Assembly (NCBI RefSeq): GCF_042445055.1
Contig: NZ_CP170339.1
Location: 1,302,001 to 1,366,000, forward strand
Direction: 5' to 3'
Source: Falsihalocynthiibacter sp042445055
Lineage (GTDB): Bacteria; Pseudomonadota; Alphaproteobacteria; Rhodobacterales; Rhodobacteraceae
Length of the DNA: 64,000 nucleotides
Below are positions 16,777-24,141 of this stretch, one piece after another; position 1 is the first letter of the stretch; each line of letters starts with the position of its first letter. The position numbers were made by a program, and so were the translations under genes. Below the pieces are notes generated by a model. It did no database searches and was not told where the DNA came from. It worked only from the letters and a program-made list of their open reading frames with translations.

Positions 16777-19700
16777 ATGGCCCAAGTTCAGTTCCCACGC
16801 CTTGGCTTTGACGCAAAGTTCGCCCCCGAAGCAGCCTTGCTCGAGAAACTCGTTACAGAAGCGGATATCTCTGCTGCTACGCACGCTGAAATTAGCGGTC
16901 GTGCCGCCGCGCTGGTGCAACGTATTCGGACCGAAGCTAAGCCAACGTTGATGGAGCATTTCCTTGCGGAATATGGTCTCTCGACGCGCGAAGGGGTTTC
17001 GCTGATGTGTCTGGCCGAAGCCATGCTGCGGGTACCCGACAAGTTCACGATTGATGCACTTATTGAGGACAAAATCGCGCCGTCCGAGTGGAGCAAACAT
17101 ATCGGAACGGCGGCTTCGTCGCTGGTGAATGCCTCAACGTGGGCGCTCATGCTGACGGGGAAGGTGCTCGATGACGATCAGCCCGGTATTGCGGGGACCC
17201 TTCGCGGCGCCGTGAAGCGGCTGGGCGAGCCAGTGATACGCACCGCTGTTTCCCGCGCCATGAAGGAAATGGGCCGTCAGTTTGTGCTTGGCGAAACGAT
17301 CGACGAAGCGCTCAAGCGTGGTGCATCCCGCGAGCAGCAGGGCTTTACCTATTCCTTTGATATGCTGGGCGAGGCCGCCATGACACAGGCGGATGCCGAC
17401 CGTTATGCGCGCGAATATGCAAACGCAATCGCCACAATCGGACGCGCCGCTACTAAGGATGCCATTGTCGATAACCCCGGTATTTCGATCAAACTCTCAG
17501 CGCTGCACCCGCGATACGAAGTCGCCCAAGAAGAGCGCGTAATGTCAGAGCTTGTACCAGTCGTCCTGCGGCTTGCGCAGCAGGCAAAGGAAGCAGGGAT
17601 CGCGCTTCACATTGATGCGGAGGAGCAAGACCGTTTGGTAATTTCGTTCAAGGTGATCGAGGCCGTCCTTGGCGATGCTTCGCTCGCGGGGTGGGACGGA
17701 TTTGGCGTTGTTGTTCAGGCCTATGGCAAACGCGCGGGAGCGGCGATTGATGATCTCTATGAAATGGCGACGCGTTTTGATCGTAAGATCAACATTCGTT
17801 TGGTGAAGGGTGCCTACTGGGACACAGAGATGAAGCTCGCCCAAGTAGAGGGCATGCCGGACTTTAGCCTCTACACCTCCAAAACGGCGACTGACGTTGC
17901 TTATATCTGTTTGGCCAAGAAACTTCTGGGCCTCGGAGATCGCCTTTTCCCACAGTTCGCGACACATAACGCGCATACAGTGGCGGCGGTTCTTGAGTTG
18001 GCGGACGGGCGTCCGTTTGAATTCCAGCGCTTGCATGGCATGGGCGAGCGTCTGCATGATATCGTCTTGAAAGAAACCAAAGGACATTGCCGCATTTACG
18101 CTCCTGTCGGGGCGCACCGCGATTTGTTGGCCTATCTCGTTCGGCGGTTACTTGAGAATGGCGCGAACTCTTCGTTTGTGCACCAGATCGTGGACGAAAG
18201 CGTCACGCCAGAGGACATCGCGCGCGATCCCTTCGACGGCTTGGCAACCGCGACACCGCCTACTGGGCTCGTACACCCGGCGGATTTGTTTGGCGCGGCG
18301 CGCAAGAACTCTCGCGGTTGGGATATCTTTGATGAGGGAGAGTTGGCCAGCATTGAGGCCGCACGTTCCGTTGCGATTGATAATGCGCACCCGCTAACCG
18401 TGCGCACGCCCTCTGGCAAATCAAAGGACGTTACCAACCCTGCGAATGGTCAGAAAGTTGGCGAAGTTCTTGAGGCGGACGAAGCAACCGTTGCTAACGC
18501 ATTGGATGACGCGCTCGTTTGGGATGTACCGGCGAGTGAACGGGCCGAAGTGCTGCTGCGCGCGGCGGACCTTTTTGAGGAAAACTACGGCGCGTTCTTT
18601 GGTATTCTGACCAAGGAGGCGGGCAAAACGCTTGCCGATGCGGTTGGTGAATTGCGCGAAGCGGTCGATTTTCTGCGCTATTACGCGATGCAGGGGAGCG
18701 AAGATACCCGCGCAGCACGCGGCATTATCGCCGCAATCAGCCCGTGGAACTTCCCTCTCGCGATCTTTACTGGTCAAATCACCGCTGCTCTCATGGCGGG
18801 GAACGCGGTAGCGTGTAAACCTGCGGATCAATCTCCGCTCGTGGCGTTCAAGGCGGTTGAGTTGCTGCATGAGGCGGGTGTGCCGAAATCCGCGCTGCAA
18901 TTGCTTACTGGTCGTGGTTCCACGGTTGGCGCGGCAATCACTTCTGATCCACGGGTCAAGGGCGTTGTCTTTACTGGCTCAACGGATACCGCGCAGCGCA
19001 TCGCGCGTACGATGGCGGATAACCTTGCCCCTGGAACGCCGTTCATTGCGGAAACTGGCGGTCTGAATGCAATGATCGTCGATAGTACCGCCCTCGCAGA
19101 GCAAGCTGTGCGCGATATCGTTGCGTCGTCCTTCCAGTCTGCGGGGCAGCGATGTTCTGCGCTGCGGTGCTTGTATATCCAAGAGGACAGCGCGGCACAT
19201 GTGATCGAGATGATCAAGGGCGCGATGGATCAGCTCTCGGTTGGTGATCCGTGGCTTCTTCGCACAGATGTCGGACCCGTCATCGACGCAGCCGCGCAGT
19301 CGGAAATCGCGGGCTATGTCGAGGCCAATCAAGCCAACGTCCTGCACACCATCAAAGCACCAGGCGAGGGAACATTCATTGCGCCGACACTTATCAAGGT
19401 GTCTGGAATTAACGATCTTGATCGCGAAATCTTTGGGCCAGTCCTTCACGTGGCAACCTACAAGGCGAGCGAAATTGAGAAAGTCGTCGCTGATATCAAC
19501 GGGCGCGGGTTTGGCCTGACGTTTGGGCTTCATACCCGCATCGATAACCGCGTTCAGGAAATCACCGAGACGGTCCACGCGGGGAACATCTATGTAAACC
19601 GCAACCAGATCGGGGCGATTGTCGGCTCCCAACCGTTCGGCGGCGAAGGGCTTTCGGGTACGGGGCCAAAGGCCGGCGGGCCGCAATATGTTTCGCGCTT

Positions 19701-20184
19701 CTTCGTGCCTGAGAGCACTCCCGAGGTTGCGGGAGATTGGGATGGCTCTGCGGATATGGCGAAGATCAAGTCAGCTCTGGCTTCGCATGAAGAACAGAAA
19801 ATCAGTGAGCAATTGATGAATGGCCCGACAGGGGAGTTGAATCGTCTGTCGCTTCACACGCGCGCTCCGTTCCTCTGCCTTGGGCCGAGTGAGCAAGCTG
19901 CCCAAGAGCAACGTGCCGCCGTCGAGGCGCTCGGCGGGCAGGCCTTAGTTGTAACTGGTCTTGTTTCCGAGAGTCTGCTTTCGACCCTTGAAGGATTCTC
20001 TGGCGCGCTTTGGTGGGGCGATGCCGAACAGGCGCGTCGCTATGCTCAGATGCTCGCTTCACGCGAGGGGGCGATCCTTCCGTTGATTTGCAGCATGCCT
20101 GATCTGGCCCACGTTGCGCATGAGCGTCACCTTTGTGTCGATACGACTGCAGCGGGCGGCAATGCGGCGCTACTTGCTGGATAA
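16777..20184 (+). CDS. putA: Bifunctional proline dehydrogenase / P5C dehydrogenase PutA
   Basis: 1135-aa enzyme that oxidises L-proline to glutamate in two steps. It lacks the N-terminal ribbon-helix-helix DNA-binding domain, as expected where a separate PutR exists. Proline dehydrogenase barrel: IDAEEQDRL near 286, RLVKGAYWDTE near 341-351, FATHNAHTVA and LHGMGE near 419. Aldehyde dehydrogenase: ISPWNFPLAIFTGQ near 653, FTGSTDTAQRIA, catalytic E in AETGGLNAM near 757 and catalytic C in GQRCSALR near 792. About 130 residues after the ALDH domain form the C-terminal extension of long PutAs. It could receive proline from 3-hydroxyproline dehydration encoded at 5370-7503. Confidence 0.96.
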   Translation: MAQVQFPRLGFDAKFAPEAALLEKLVTEADISAATHAEISGRAAALVQRIRTEAKPTLMEHFLAEYGLSTREGVSLMCLAEAMLRVPDKFTIDALIEDKIAPSEWSKHIGTAASSLVNASTWALMLTGKVLDDDQPGIAGTLRGAVKRLGEPVIRTAVSRAMKEMGRQFVLGETIDEALKRGASREQQGFTYSFDMLGEAAMTQADADRYAREYANAIATIGRAATKDAIVDNPGISIKLSALHPRYEVAQEERVMSELVPVVLRLAQQAKEAGIALHIDAEEQDRLVISFKVIEAVLGDASLAGWDGFGVVVQAYGKRAGAAIDDLYEMATRFDRKINIRLVKGAYWDTEMKLAQVEGMPDFSLYTSKTATDVAYICLAKKLLGLGDRLFPQFATHNAHTVAAVLELADGRPFEFQRLHGMGERLHDIVLKETKGHCRIYAPVGAHRDLLAYLVRRLLENGANSSFVHQIVDESVTPEDIARDPFDGLATATPPTGLVHPADLFGAARKNSRGWDIFDEGELASIEAARSVAIDNAHPLTVRTPSGKSKDVTNPANGQKVGEVLEADEATVANALDDALVWDVPASERAEVLLRAADLFEENYGAFFGILTKEAGKTLADAVGELREAVDFLRYYAMQGSEDTRAARGIIAAISPWNFPLAIFTGQITAALMAGNAVACKPADQSPLVAFKAVELLHEAGVPKSALQLLTGRGSTVGAAITSDPRVKGVVFTGSTDTAQRIARTMADNLAPGTPFIAETGGLNAMIVDSTALAEQAVRDIVASSFQSAGQRCSALRCLYIQEDSAAHVIEMIKGAMDQLSVGDPWLLRTDVGPVIDAAAQSEIAGYVEANQANVLHTIKAPGEGTFIAPTLIKVSGINDLDREIFGPVLHVATYKASEIEKVVADINGRGFGLTFGLHTRIDNRVQEITETVHAGNIYVNRNQIGAIVGSQPFGGEGLSGTGPKAGGPQYVSRFFVPESTPEVAGDWDGSADMAKIKSALASHEEQKISEQLMNGPTGELNRLSLHTRAPFLCLGPSEQAAQEQRAAVEALGGQALVVTGLVSESLLSTLEGFSGALWWGDAEQARRYAQMLASREGAILPLICSMPDLAHVAHERHLCVDTTAAGGNAALLAG

Positions 20185-20191
20185 AGGAGTT

Positions 20192-20217
20192 CTCCCCGCG
20201 TCCTTTGGCGCGGGGAG
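20192..20217 (+). terminator. Hairpin after putA
   Basis: 9-bp GC-rich stem (CTCCCCGCG / CGCGGGGAG) with an 8-nt loop, 8 bp after the putA stop and just before the convergent VOC gene. No clear T run follows on either strand, so termination efficiency is uncertain. Confidence 0.5.
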
Positions 20218-20228
20218 GTATCCACTGG

Positions 20229-20645
20229 CTATCCCTTTGATCCCACGAAGTTTAGCATCCATGGCGTTCCAAAACGATCCGTGAAAGTGGTGAAACGCTC
20301 GGCCCAGAATGTTTCTTCTGGCGGCATATGAATCGCCTTTGCATCCTTAGAAAGCGCTTCGAAAATACGGTCAAATTCCGCCAGTGAATCTGGGGCGATG
20401 GAGATAGAGAAACCCTGCTGCGCGGTTTCGCGGCCCTCGGGCATATCTGACGCCATTACCGTCGCGCTGCCCAGCTTGATTGCCATATTCATCACAAGAT
20501 CATCGCCGCCGTCCATTCGGTTGTTCGCGTCCGGAGCGTCTTTGTTCAGGAATATGCCGCCGACTTCGCCGTTAAGAGTTTCGGCATAGTGCTTCATCGC
20601 TTCGAGGCAATTTCCGTTGAAAAAAAGATAAATCGTCGGTTCCAT
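20229..20645 (-). CDS. VOC-superfamily (PhnB / glyoxalase-like) protein
   Basis: 138-aa protein of the vicinal oxygen chelate fold, PhnB/3-demethylubiquinone-methyltransferase-like group. Visible: PTIYLFFNGNCLEAMKHYAE at the N-terminus, DDLVMNMAIKLGSATVMASDMP, and the C-terminal FWAERFTTFTDRFGTPWMLNF. Start is ATG 20645 with AAAGGACAG upstream; the TTG at 20660 lies before that ribosome site. Members often have no proven enzymatic role. It is a lone gene between putA and gntR and I infer no pathway for it. Confidence 0.85.
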   Translation of the reverse strand: MEPTIYLFFNGNCLEAMKHYAETLNGEVGGIFLNKDAPDANNRMDGGDDLVMNMAIKLGSATVMASDMPEGRETAQQGFSISIAPDSLAEFDRIFEALSKDAKAIHMPPEETFWAERFTTFTDRFGTPWMLNFVGSKG

Positions 20646-20742
20646 ATTCTGTCCTTTCAATACAATAAAGGAGGCCAGCAGACCTGCGCCTTCCGCAAAT
20701 TGGGGCGCGATCAGTATACATGGAAACGCAACGCAATTCTAA

Positions 20743-21465
20743 TTATTGCGCGTCGTCGAAATACTCTGGATGGGCCTTTCGCACATCTTCAACAAGGCGC
20801 ACAACCGAATACAAATGCGCGCGCAGGCGCTCTTCGGCTTGGGCTAAATCTCGGTTGCAAATGCTTTCAACGATTTGCACGTGTTCCTGATGGGCAATCT
20901 CTGCGCGCTTGCTGAGCGTCATGTACCGCACACGATCAAGATGGACCTTCTGGTTCTTAACTAGACACCACGCATTGGGGTGCCCCGCAATCTCGGCAAT
21001 GGTTTTATGAAGCTGATCGTCCAGTTCATGAAACAAGAGCTGGTTATTCACCTTTATCGCGTCGCTTTGTTCGGCAACTAATGTTTTAAGCGCATCCATA
21101 TCCGTGGCGGTCATCTTGCGCATCGCTTCACGAAGGCATTCGACCTCAAGCGCGGTTCGGTTAAATCGCGCATCAAGGAGTGCCTGTTCTGAAATCAGCG
21201 TTACCGTCGTGGCTTTTTGGGGGCGAATATTGAGAAACCCAAGCTCGGACAGGCGATAGAACGCATCTCTCACGGGTTGGCGCGAAATGCCTAGGTTCTT
21301 GGCGACTTCGGCCTCCGAGATTTTCGACCCAGGAAGGAGTTCCAAGCGGATCACCGCGGATTTGATCACCTTAAAGGCCTGATCGGTCGTTGTGGTTGTC
21401 TCGAATTGTGCAAAAGAGGCCGGTAGGGGCATTGCGGTGCTCGTTCTATTTGACGGGTGGTGCAT
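20743..21465 (-). CDS. GntR-family regulator (FCD subfamily) of uronate genes
   Basis: 240-aa FCD-type GntR protein. DNA-binding domain: DQAFKVIKSAVIRLELLPGSKISEAEVAKNLGISRQPVRDAFYRL; ligand domain with LFHELDDQLHKTIAEIAGHP. It is divergent from uxaC-kdgF-kduI (49 bp between starts), so it is the likely uronate-responsive repressor, similar in role to ExuR/UxuR/KdgR. ATG 21465 is used; ATG 21432 would remove 11 unstructured residues and move the start farther from the operator-like repeat, so it is a real alternative. Confidence 0.87.
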   Translation of the reverse strand: MHHPSNRTSTAMPLPASFAQFETTTTTDQAFKVIKSAVIRLELLPGSKISEAEVAKNLGISRQPVRDAFYRLSELGFLNIRPQKATTVTLISEQALLDARFNRTALEVECLREAMRKMTATDMDALKTLVAEQSDAIKVNNQLLFHELDDQLHKTIAEIAGHPNAWCLVKNQKVHLDRVRYMTLSKRAEIAHQEHVQIVESICNRDLAQAEERLRAHLYSVVRLVEDVRKAHPEYFDDAQ

Positions 21466-21466
21466 A

Positions 21467-21486
21467 CTAGCATATTAGTTTGCTAG
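21467..21486. promoter_or_regulatory. Operator-like inverted repeat between gntR and uxaC
   Basis: CTAGCA (21467-21472) and TGCTAG (21481-21486) form a perfect 6-bp inverted repeat with 8-bp spacing, in the 49-bp gap between divergent genes. The position fits a GntR operator controlling both directions; binding is inferred. Confidence 0.55.
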
Positions 21487-21514
21487 ACGTATCGCAATCG
21501 AAATTGGTGCCACC

Positions 21515-22921
21515 ATGACAATTAACGATGAAAACCGCCTTTTCCCCGCCGAATCGAGCGTGAGAAAGATTGCACGAGAGTTGTATGAAACGATTGCCGA
21601 TTTGCCGATCATAAGCCCTCACGGGCATTGTGATCCTCGGTGGTTCGCTGAAAATGAACGTTTTCCTGATCCGGCGCAGCTAATTGTTGTCCCTGATCAC
21701 TATGTGTTCCGCATGTTGGTGTCGCAGGGCGTGTCAATGGCCGATCTTGGCGTGCCGAGCGCCGATGGAGCGCCAGTTGAACAAGATCCGCGCAAAATCT
21801 GGCGCCGCTTTGCCGAGAATTTCCACCTGTTCCGCGGTACTCCCTCGGCCATGTGGCTCGATCACTCGTTCGAGCATGTGTTCGGGCTTACAGAGCGACT
21901 AACTGCGGATAACGCGGACGCCTATTATGACCACATCGACAGCAAACTTGCCGATGAAGCTTTTCGGCCTCGGGCACTATTTGAGCGCTTCAACATTGAG
22001 GTTCTTTCAACAACCGAAAGTGCGCTCGACGATCTGAAGTGGCACAAAATGATTGCCGGCAGCGACTGGAATGGCCGCGTCGTAACAACATATCGGCCAG
22101 ATTCCGTGGTTGACCCAGAGTTTGAGGGGTTTGCCGAGAATGTCGCCGCATTTGGAGAACTCACTGGTGAGGACACGACCTCTTGGGAAGGGTATCTGAA
22201 TGCGCACCGCGCGCGCCGCGCTTTCTTTATGGAGCATGGCGCAACTGCGAGTGACCACGGCCACGCCACCGCCCGCACCGAGAACTTTTCCAAATCACAA
22301 GCGGCGGAGTTGTTTGAGAAGGCGCTCGCGGGCAATTGCACCCCGCAAGAAGCAGACGCTTTCCGTGGCCATATGCTCACAGAGATGGCGCGCATGAGTG
22401 TGGAGGACGGTTTGGTTATGCAAATCCATCCGGGGTCTTACCGCAATCATTCCAAGCCGGTTTTCGATGGGTTCGGGCGCGACAAAGGGTTCGATATTCC
22501 GACGCAAACTGAATATGTAAAGGCGCTAAAGCCGATGCTGGACGCGGTCGGAATGGAACCGTCGCTGGCGGTTATTCTCTTTACACTGGATGAATCTACT
22601 TATGGGCGAGAGCTTGCACCGCTTGCTGGCGCGTATCCTTCGCTGAAGCTCGGGCCGCCGTGGTGGTTCTTTGATAGCAACGAAGGTATCCGTCGCTTCC
22701 GCGAGGCAACGACGGAAACCTGTGGGTTCTACAACACAGCAGGGTTCAATGATGACACTCGTGCGTTCTGCTCTATTCCTGCGCGCCACGATGTCGCGCG
22801 GCGATCCGATTGTGCGTACCTCGCGACGCTTGTTTCGACAGGACGGCTCAATATGGCGGAAGCAAGCGAAGTTGCGATTGATCTGACTTACCGTCTCGCG
22901 AAACAGGCCTATCGTCTTTGA
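21515..22921 (+). CDS. uxaC: Glucuronate/galacturonate isomerase
   Basis: 468-aa uronate isomerase of the amidohydrolase superfamily, converting D-glucuronate to fructuronate and D-galacturonate to tagaturonate. Length matches the family. Visible: PIISPHGHCDPRWFAEN with the metal-type histidines, NFHLFRGTPSAMWLDH, VLSTTESALDDLKWH, MQIHPGSYRNHS, and the C-terminal RHDVARRSDCAYLATLVSTGRL. First gene of a three-gene operon with kdgF and kduI. The downstream oxidoreductases (uxuB, uxaB) are not in the window, so the rest of the isomerase pathway must lie elsewhere. Confidence 0.95.
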   Translation: MTINDENRLFPAESSVRKIARELYETIADLPIISPHGHCDPRWFAENERFPDPAQLIVVPDHYVFRMLVSQGVSMADLGVPSADGAPVEQDPRKIWRRFAENFHLFRGTPSAMWLDHSFEHVFGLTERLTADNADAYYDHIDSKLADEAFRPRALFERFNIEVLSTTESALDDLKWHKMIAGSDWNGRVVTTYRPDSVVDPEFEGFAENVAAFGELTGEDTTSWEGYLNAHRARRAFFMEHGATASDHGHATARTENFSKSQAAELFEKALAGNCTPQEADAFRGHMLTEMARMSVEDGLVMQIHPGSYRNHSKPVFDGFGRDKGFDIPTQTEYVKALKPMLDAVGMEPSLAVILFTLDESTYGRELAPLAGAYPSLKLGPPWWFFDSNEGIRRFREATTETCGFYNTAGFNDDTRAFCSIPARHDVARRSDCAYLATLVSTGRLNMAEASEVAIDLTYRLAKQAYRL

Positions 22922-22952
22922 AACACACCGCATTCACTCAAGAAGGACAAAC

Positions 22953-23264
22953 ATGACAAATACTTACCCGAAAGTTCAGGCTGACACAGGCATCCAACGC
23001 CAAGTACTCGCCGAGAACCCCGAGATGATGGTGGTTGCCGTTGATTTTGAACAGGGCGCGATCGGCGCGGCCCATCACCACCCGCATCTACAGGCGACAT
23101 ATGTTGAATCCGGACGTTTCGTATTCAACGTTGCGGGCAAGGATATCGAAGTCGGCGTAGGCGATAGCCTTGTTGTGCCGTCTAATGCTGAACATGGCTG
23201 CCGCTGTGTCGAAGCAGGGCGCCTTGTCGATACTTTTACTCCACGTCGCGATGATTTTCTCTGA
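22953..23264 (+). CDS. kdgF: KdgF-like cupin, unsaturated uronate conversion
   Basis: 103-aa single-domain cupin. The metal motif HHHPHLQATYVESGRF (two or three His plus Glu) and the second motif VPSNAEHGCRCVEAG match KdgF, which converts 4,5-unsaturated galacturonate or mannuronate-type monomers to 5-keto-4-deoxyuronate, the KduI substrate. AGAAGGA precedes ATG 22953. It lies between uxaC and kduI, the expected context for pectin or alginate degradation. Other small cupins share the fold, so the name rests partly on the neighbour. Confidence 0.83.
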   Translation: MTNTYPKVQADTGIQRQVLAENPEMMVVAVDFEQGAIGAAHHHPHLQATYVESGRFVFNVAGKDIEVGVGDSLVVPSNAEHGCRCVEAGRLVDTFTPRRDDFL

Positions 23265-23276
23265 AAGGACACATAA

Positions 23277-24101
23277 ATGACTGATGCTCAAACGCGCTAT
23301 GCGATTGATCCCGCAACTGCCAAAACACTTGATACAGAGGAGTTGCGCGCACATTTCCACGTAGGCGACCTTTTCGCCGAAGGCGAGATCAAACTGGTTT
23401 ACAGCCATTATGATCGCCTACTGCTCGGAAGTGCCGTACCGGGCAAAGGAACGCTGACGCTTGATCATGTTCCAGAAACGGGCACCAAGAATTTCCTAGA
23501 GCGTCGCGAACTTGGCGTTCTAAACATTGGCGATTCAGGCACTATCAAAGTTGCGGGCGAGACATATGAAATTGCGCGCGGTGAAGTGCTCTATGTGGGC
23601 ATGGGCAGCGGCGCTGTGGAATTCTCTGGGGCAGGGCGGTTCTATATCCTCTCGGCACCTGCGCATCAGACCTACCCGACAAAGCTCATCCGCGAAGCCG
23701 ACGCCAAGCGCGTTGAGCTTGGTTCTGCCGAGCAAGCAAACGAGCGCGTGATTATTCAATTGCTGCACCCTGACGTGTGTCAGAGCTGTCAGTTGTTGAT
23801 GGGGTATACCCAATTCAAAGCGGGGTCCGTTTGGAACACAATGCCTTCGCACGTTCATGATCGTCGTATGGAGGCATATCTATACTTTGATCTGGATAAG
23901 GATCAGCGCGTTTTCCACTTTATGGGCGAGCCGACCCAAACGCGCCACATCATCATGGCAAACGAAGAGGCTGTGATTTCGCCGCCGTGGTCTATCCACT
24001 CGGGCGCTGGAACTGGCTCTTATACGTTCTGTTGGGCGATGGCAGGCGACAACGTGGACTTTACCGATATGGATATGGTTCCGATGGACGTCCTACGTTA
24101 G
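23277..24101 (+). CDS. kduI: 5-keto-4-deoxyuronate isomerase
   Basis: 274-aa KduI, which isomerises 5-keto-4-deoxyuronate to 2,5-diketo-3-deoxygluconate. Characteristic segments: RAHFHVGDLFAEGEIKLVYS, FLERRELGVLNIGDSG, the cupin metal motif MPSHVHDRRMEAYLYFDL, and SPPWSIHSGAGTGSYTFCW at the C-terminus. AAAGGA precedes ATG 23277. The next enzyme, KduD, and the KDG kinase/aldolase are not in this window. Ends in a GC-rich hairpin facing katG. Confidence 0.95.
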   Translation: MTDAQTRYAIDPATAKTLDTEELRAHFHVGDLFAEGEIKLVYSHYDRLLLGSAVPGKGTLTLDHVPETGTKNFLERRELGVLNIGDSGTIKVAGETYEIARGEVLYVGMGSGAVEFSGAGRFYILSAPAHQTYPTKLIREADAKRVELGSAEQANERVIIQLLHPDVCQSCQLLMGYTQFKAGSVWNTMPSHVHDRRMEAYLYFDLDKDQRVFHFMGEPTQTRHIIMANEEAVISPPWSIHSGAGTGSYTFCWAMAGDNVDFTDMDMVPMDVLR

Positions 24102-24109
24102 TTGAAAGC

Positions 24110-24135
24110 GGGCGCGGCAGTTGAATGCCGCGCCC
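24110..24135. terminator. Hairpin between convergent kduI and katG
   Basis: Perfect 10-bp stem (GGGCGCGGCA / TGCCGCGCCC) with a 6-nt loop, 8 bp after the kduI stop and 6 bp after the katG stop. A short CTTTCAA tract follows on the minus strand. It probably serves both genes. Confidence 0.65.
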
Positions 24136-24141
24136 AACTCA

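Noticed and set aside
17545..18117. 190-codon minus-strand frame
   Set aside because: Lies wholly inside putA on the opposite strand and looks like a shadow of biased codon use.
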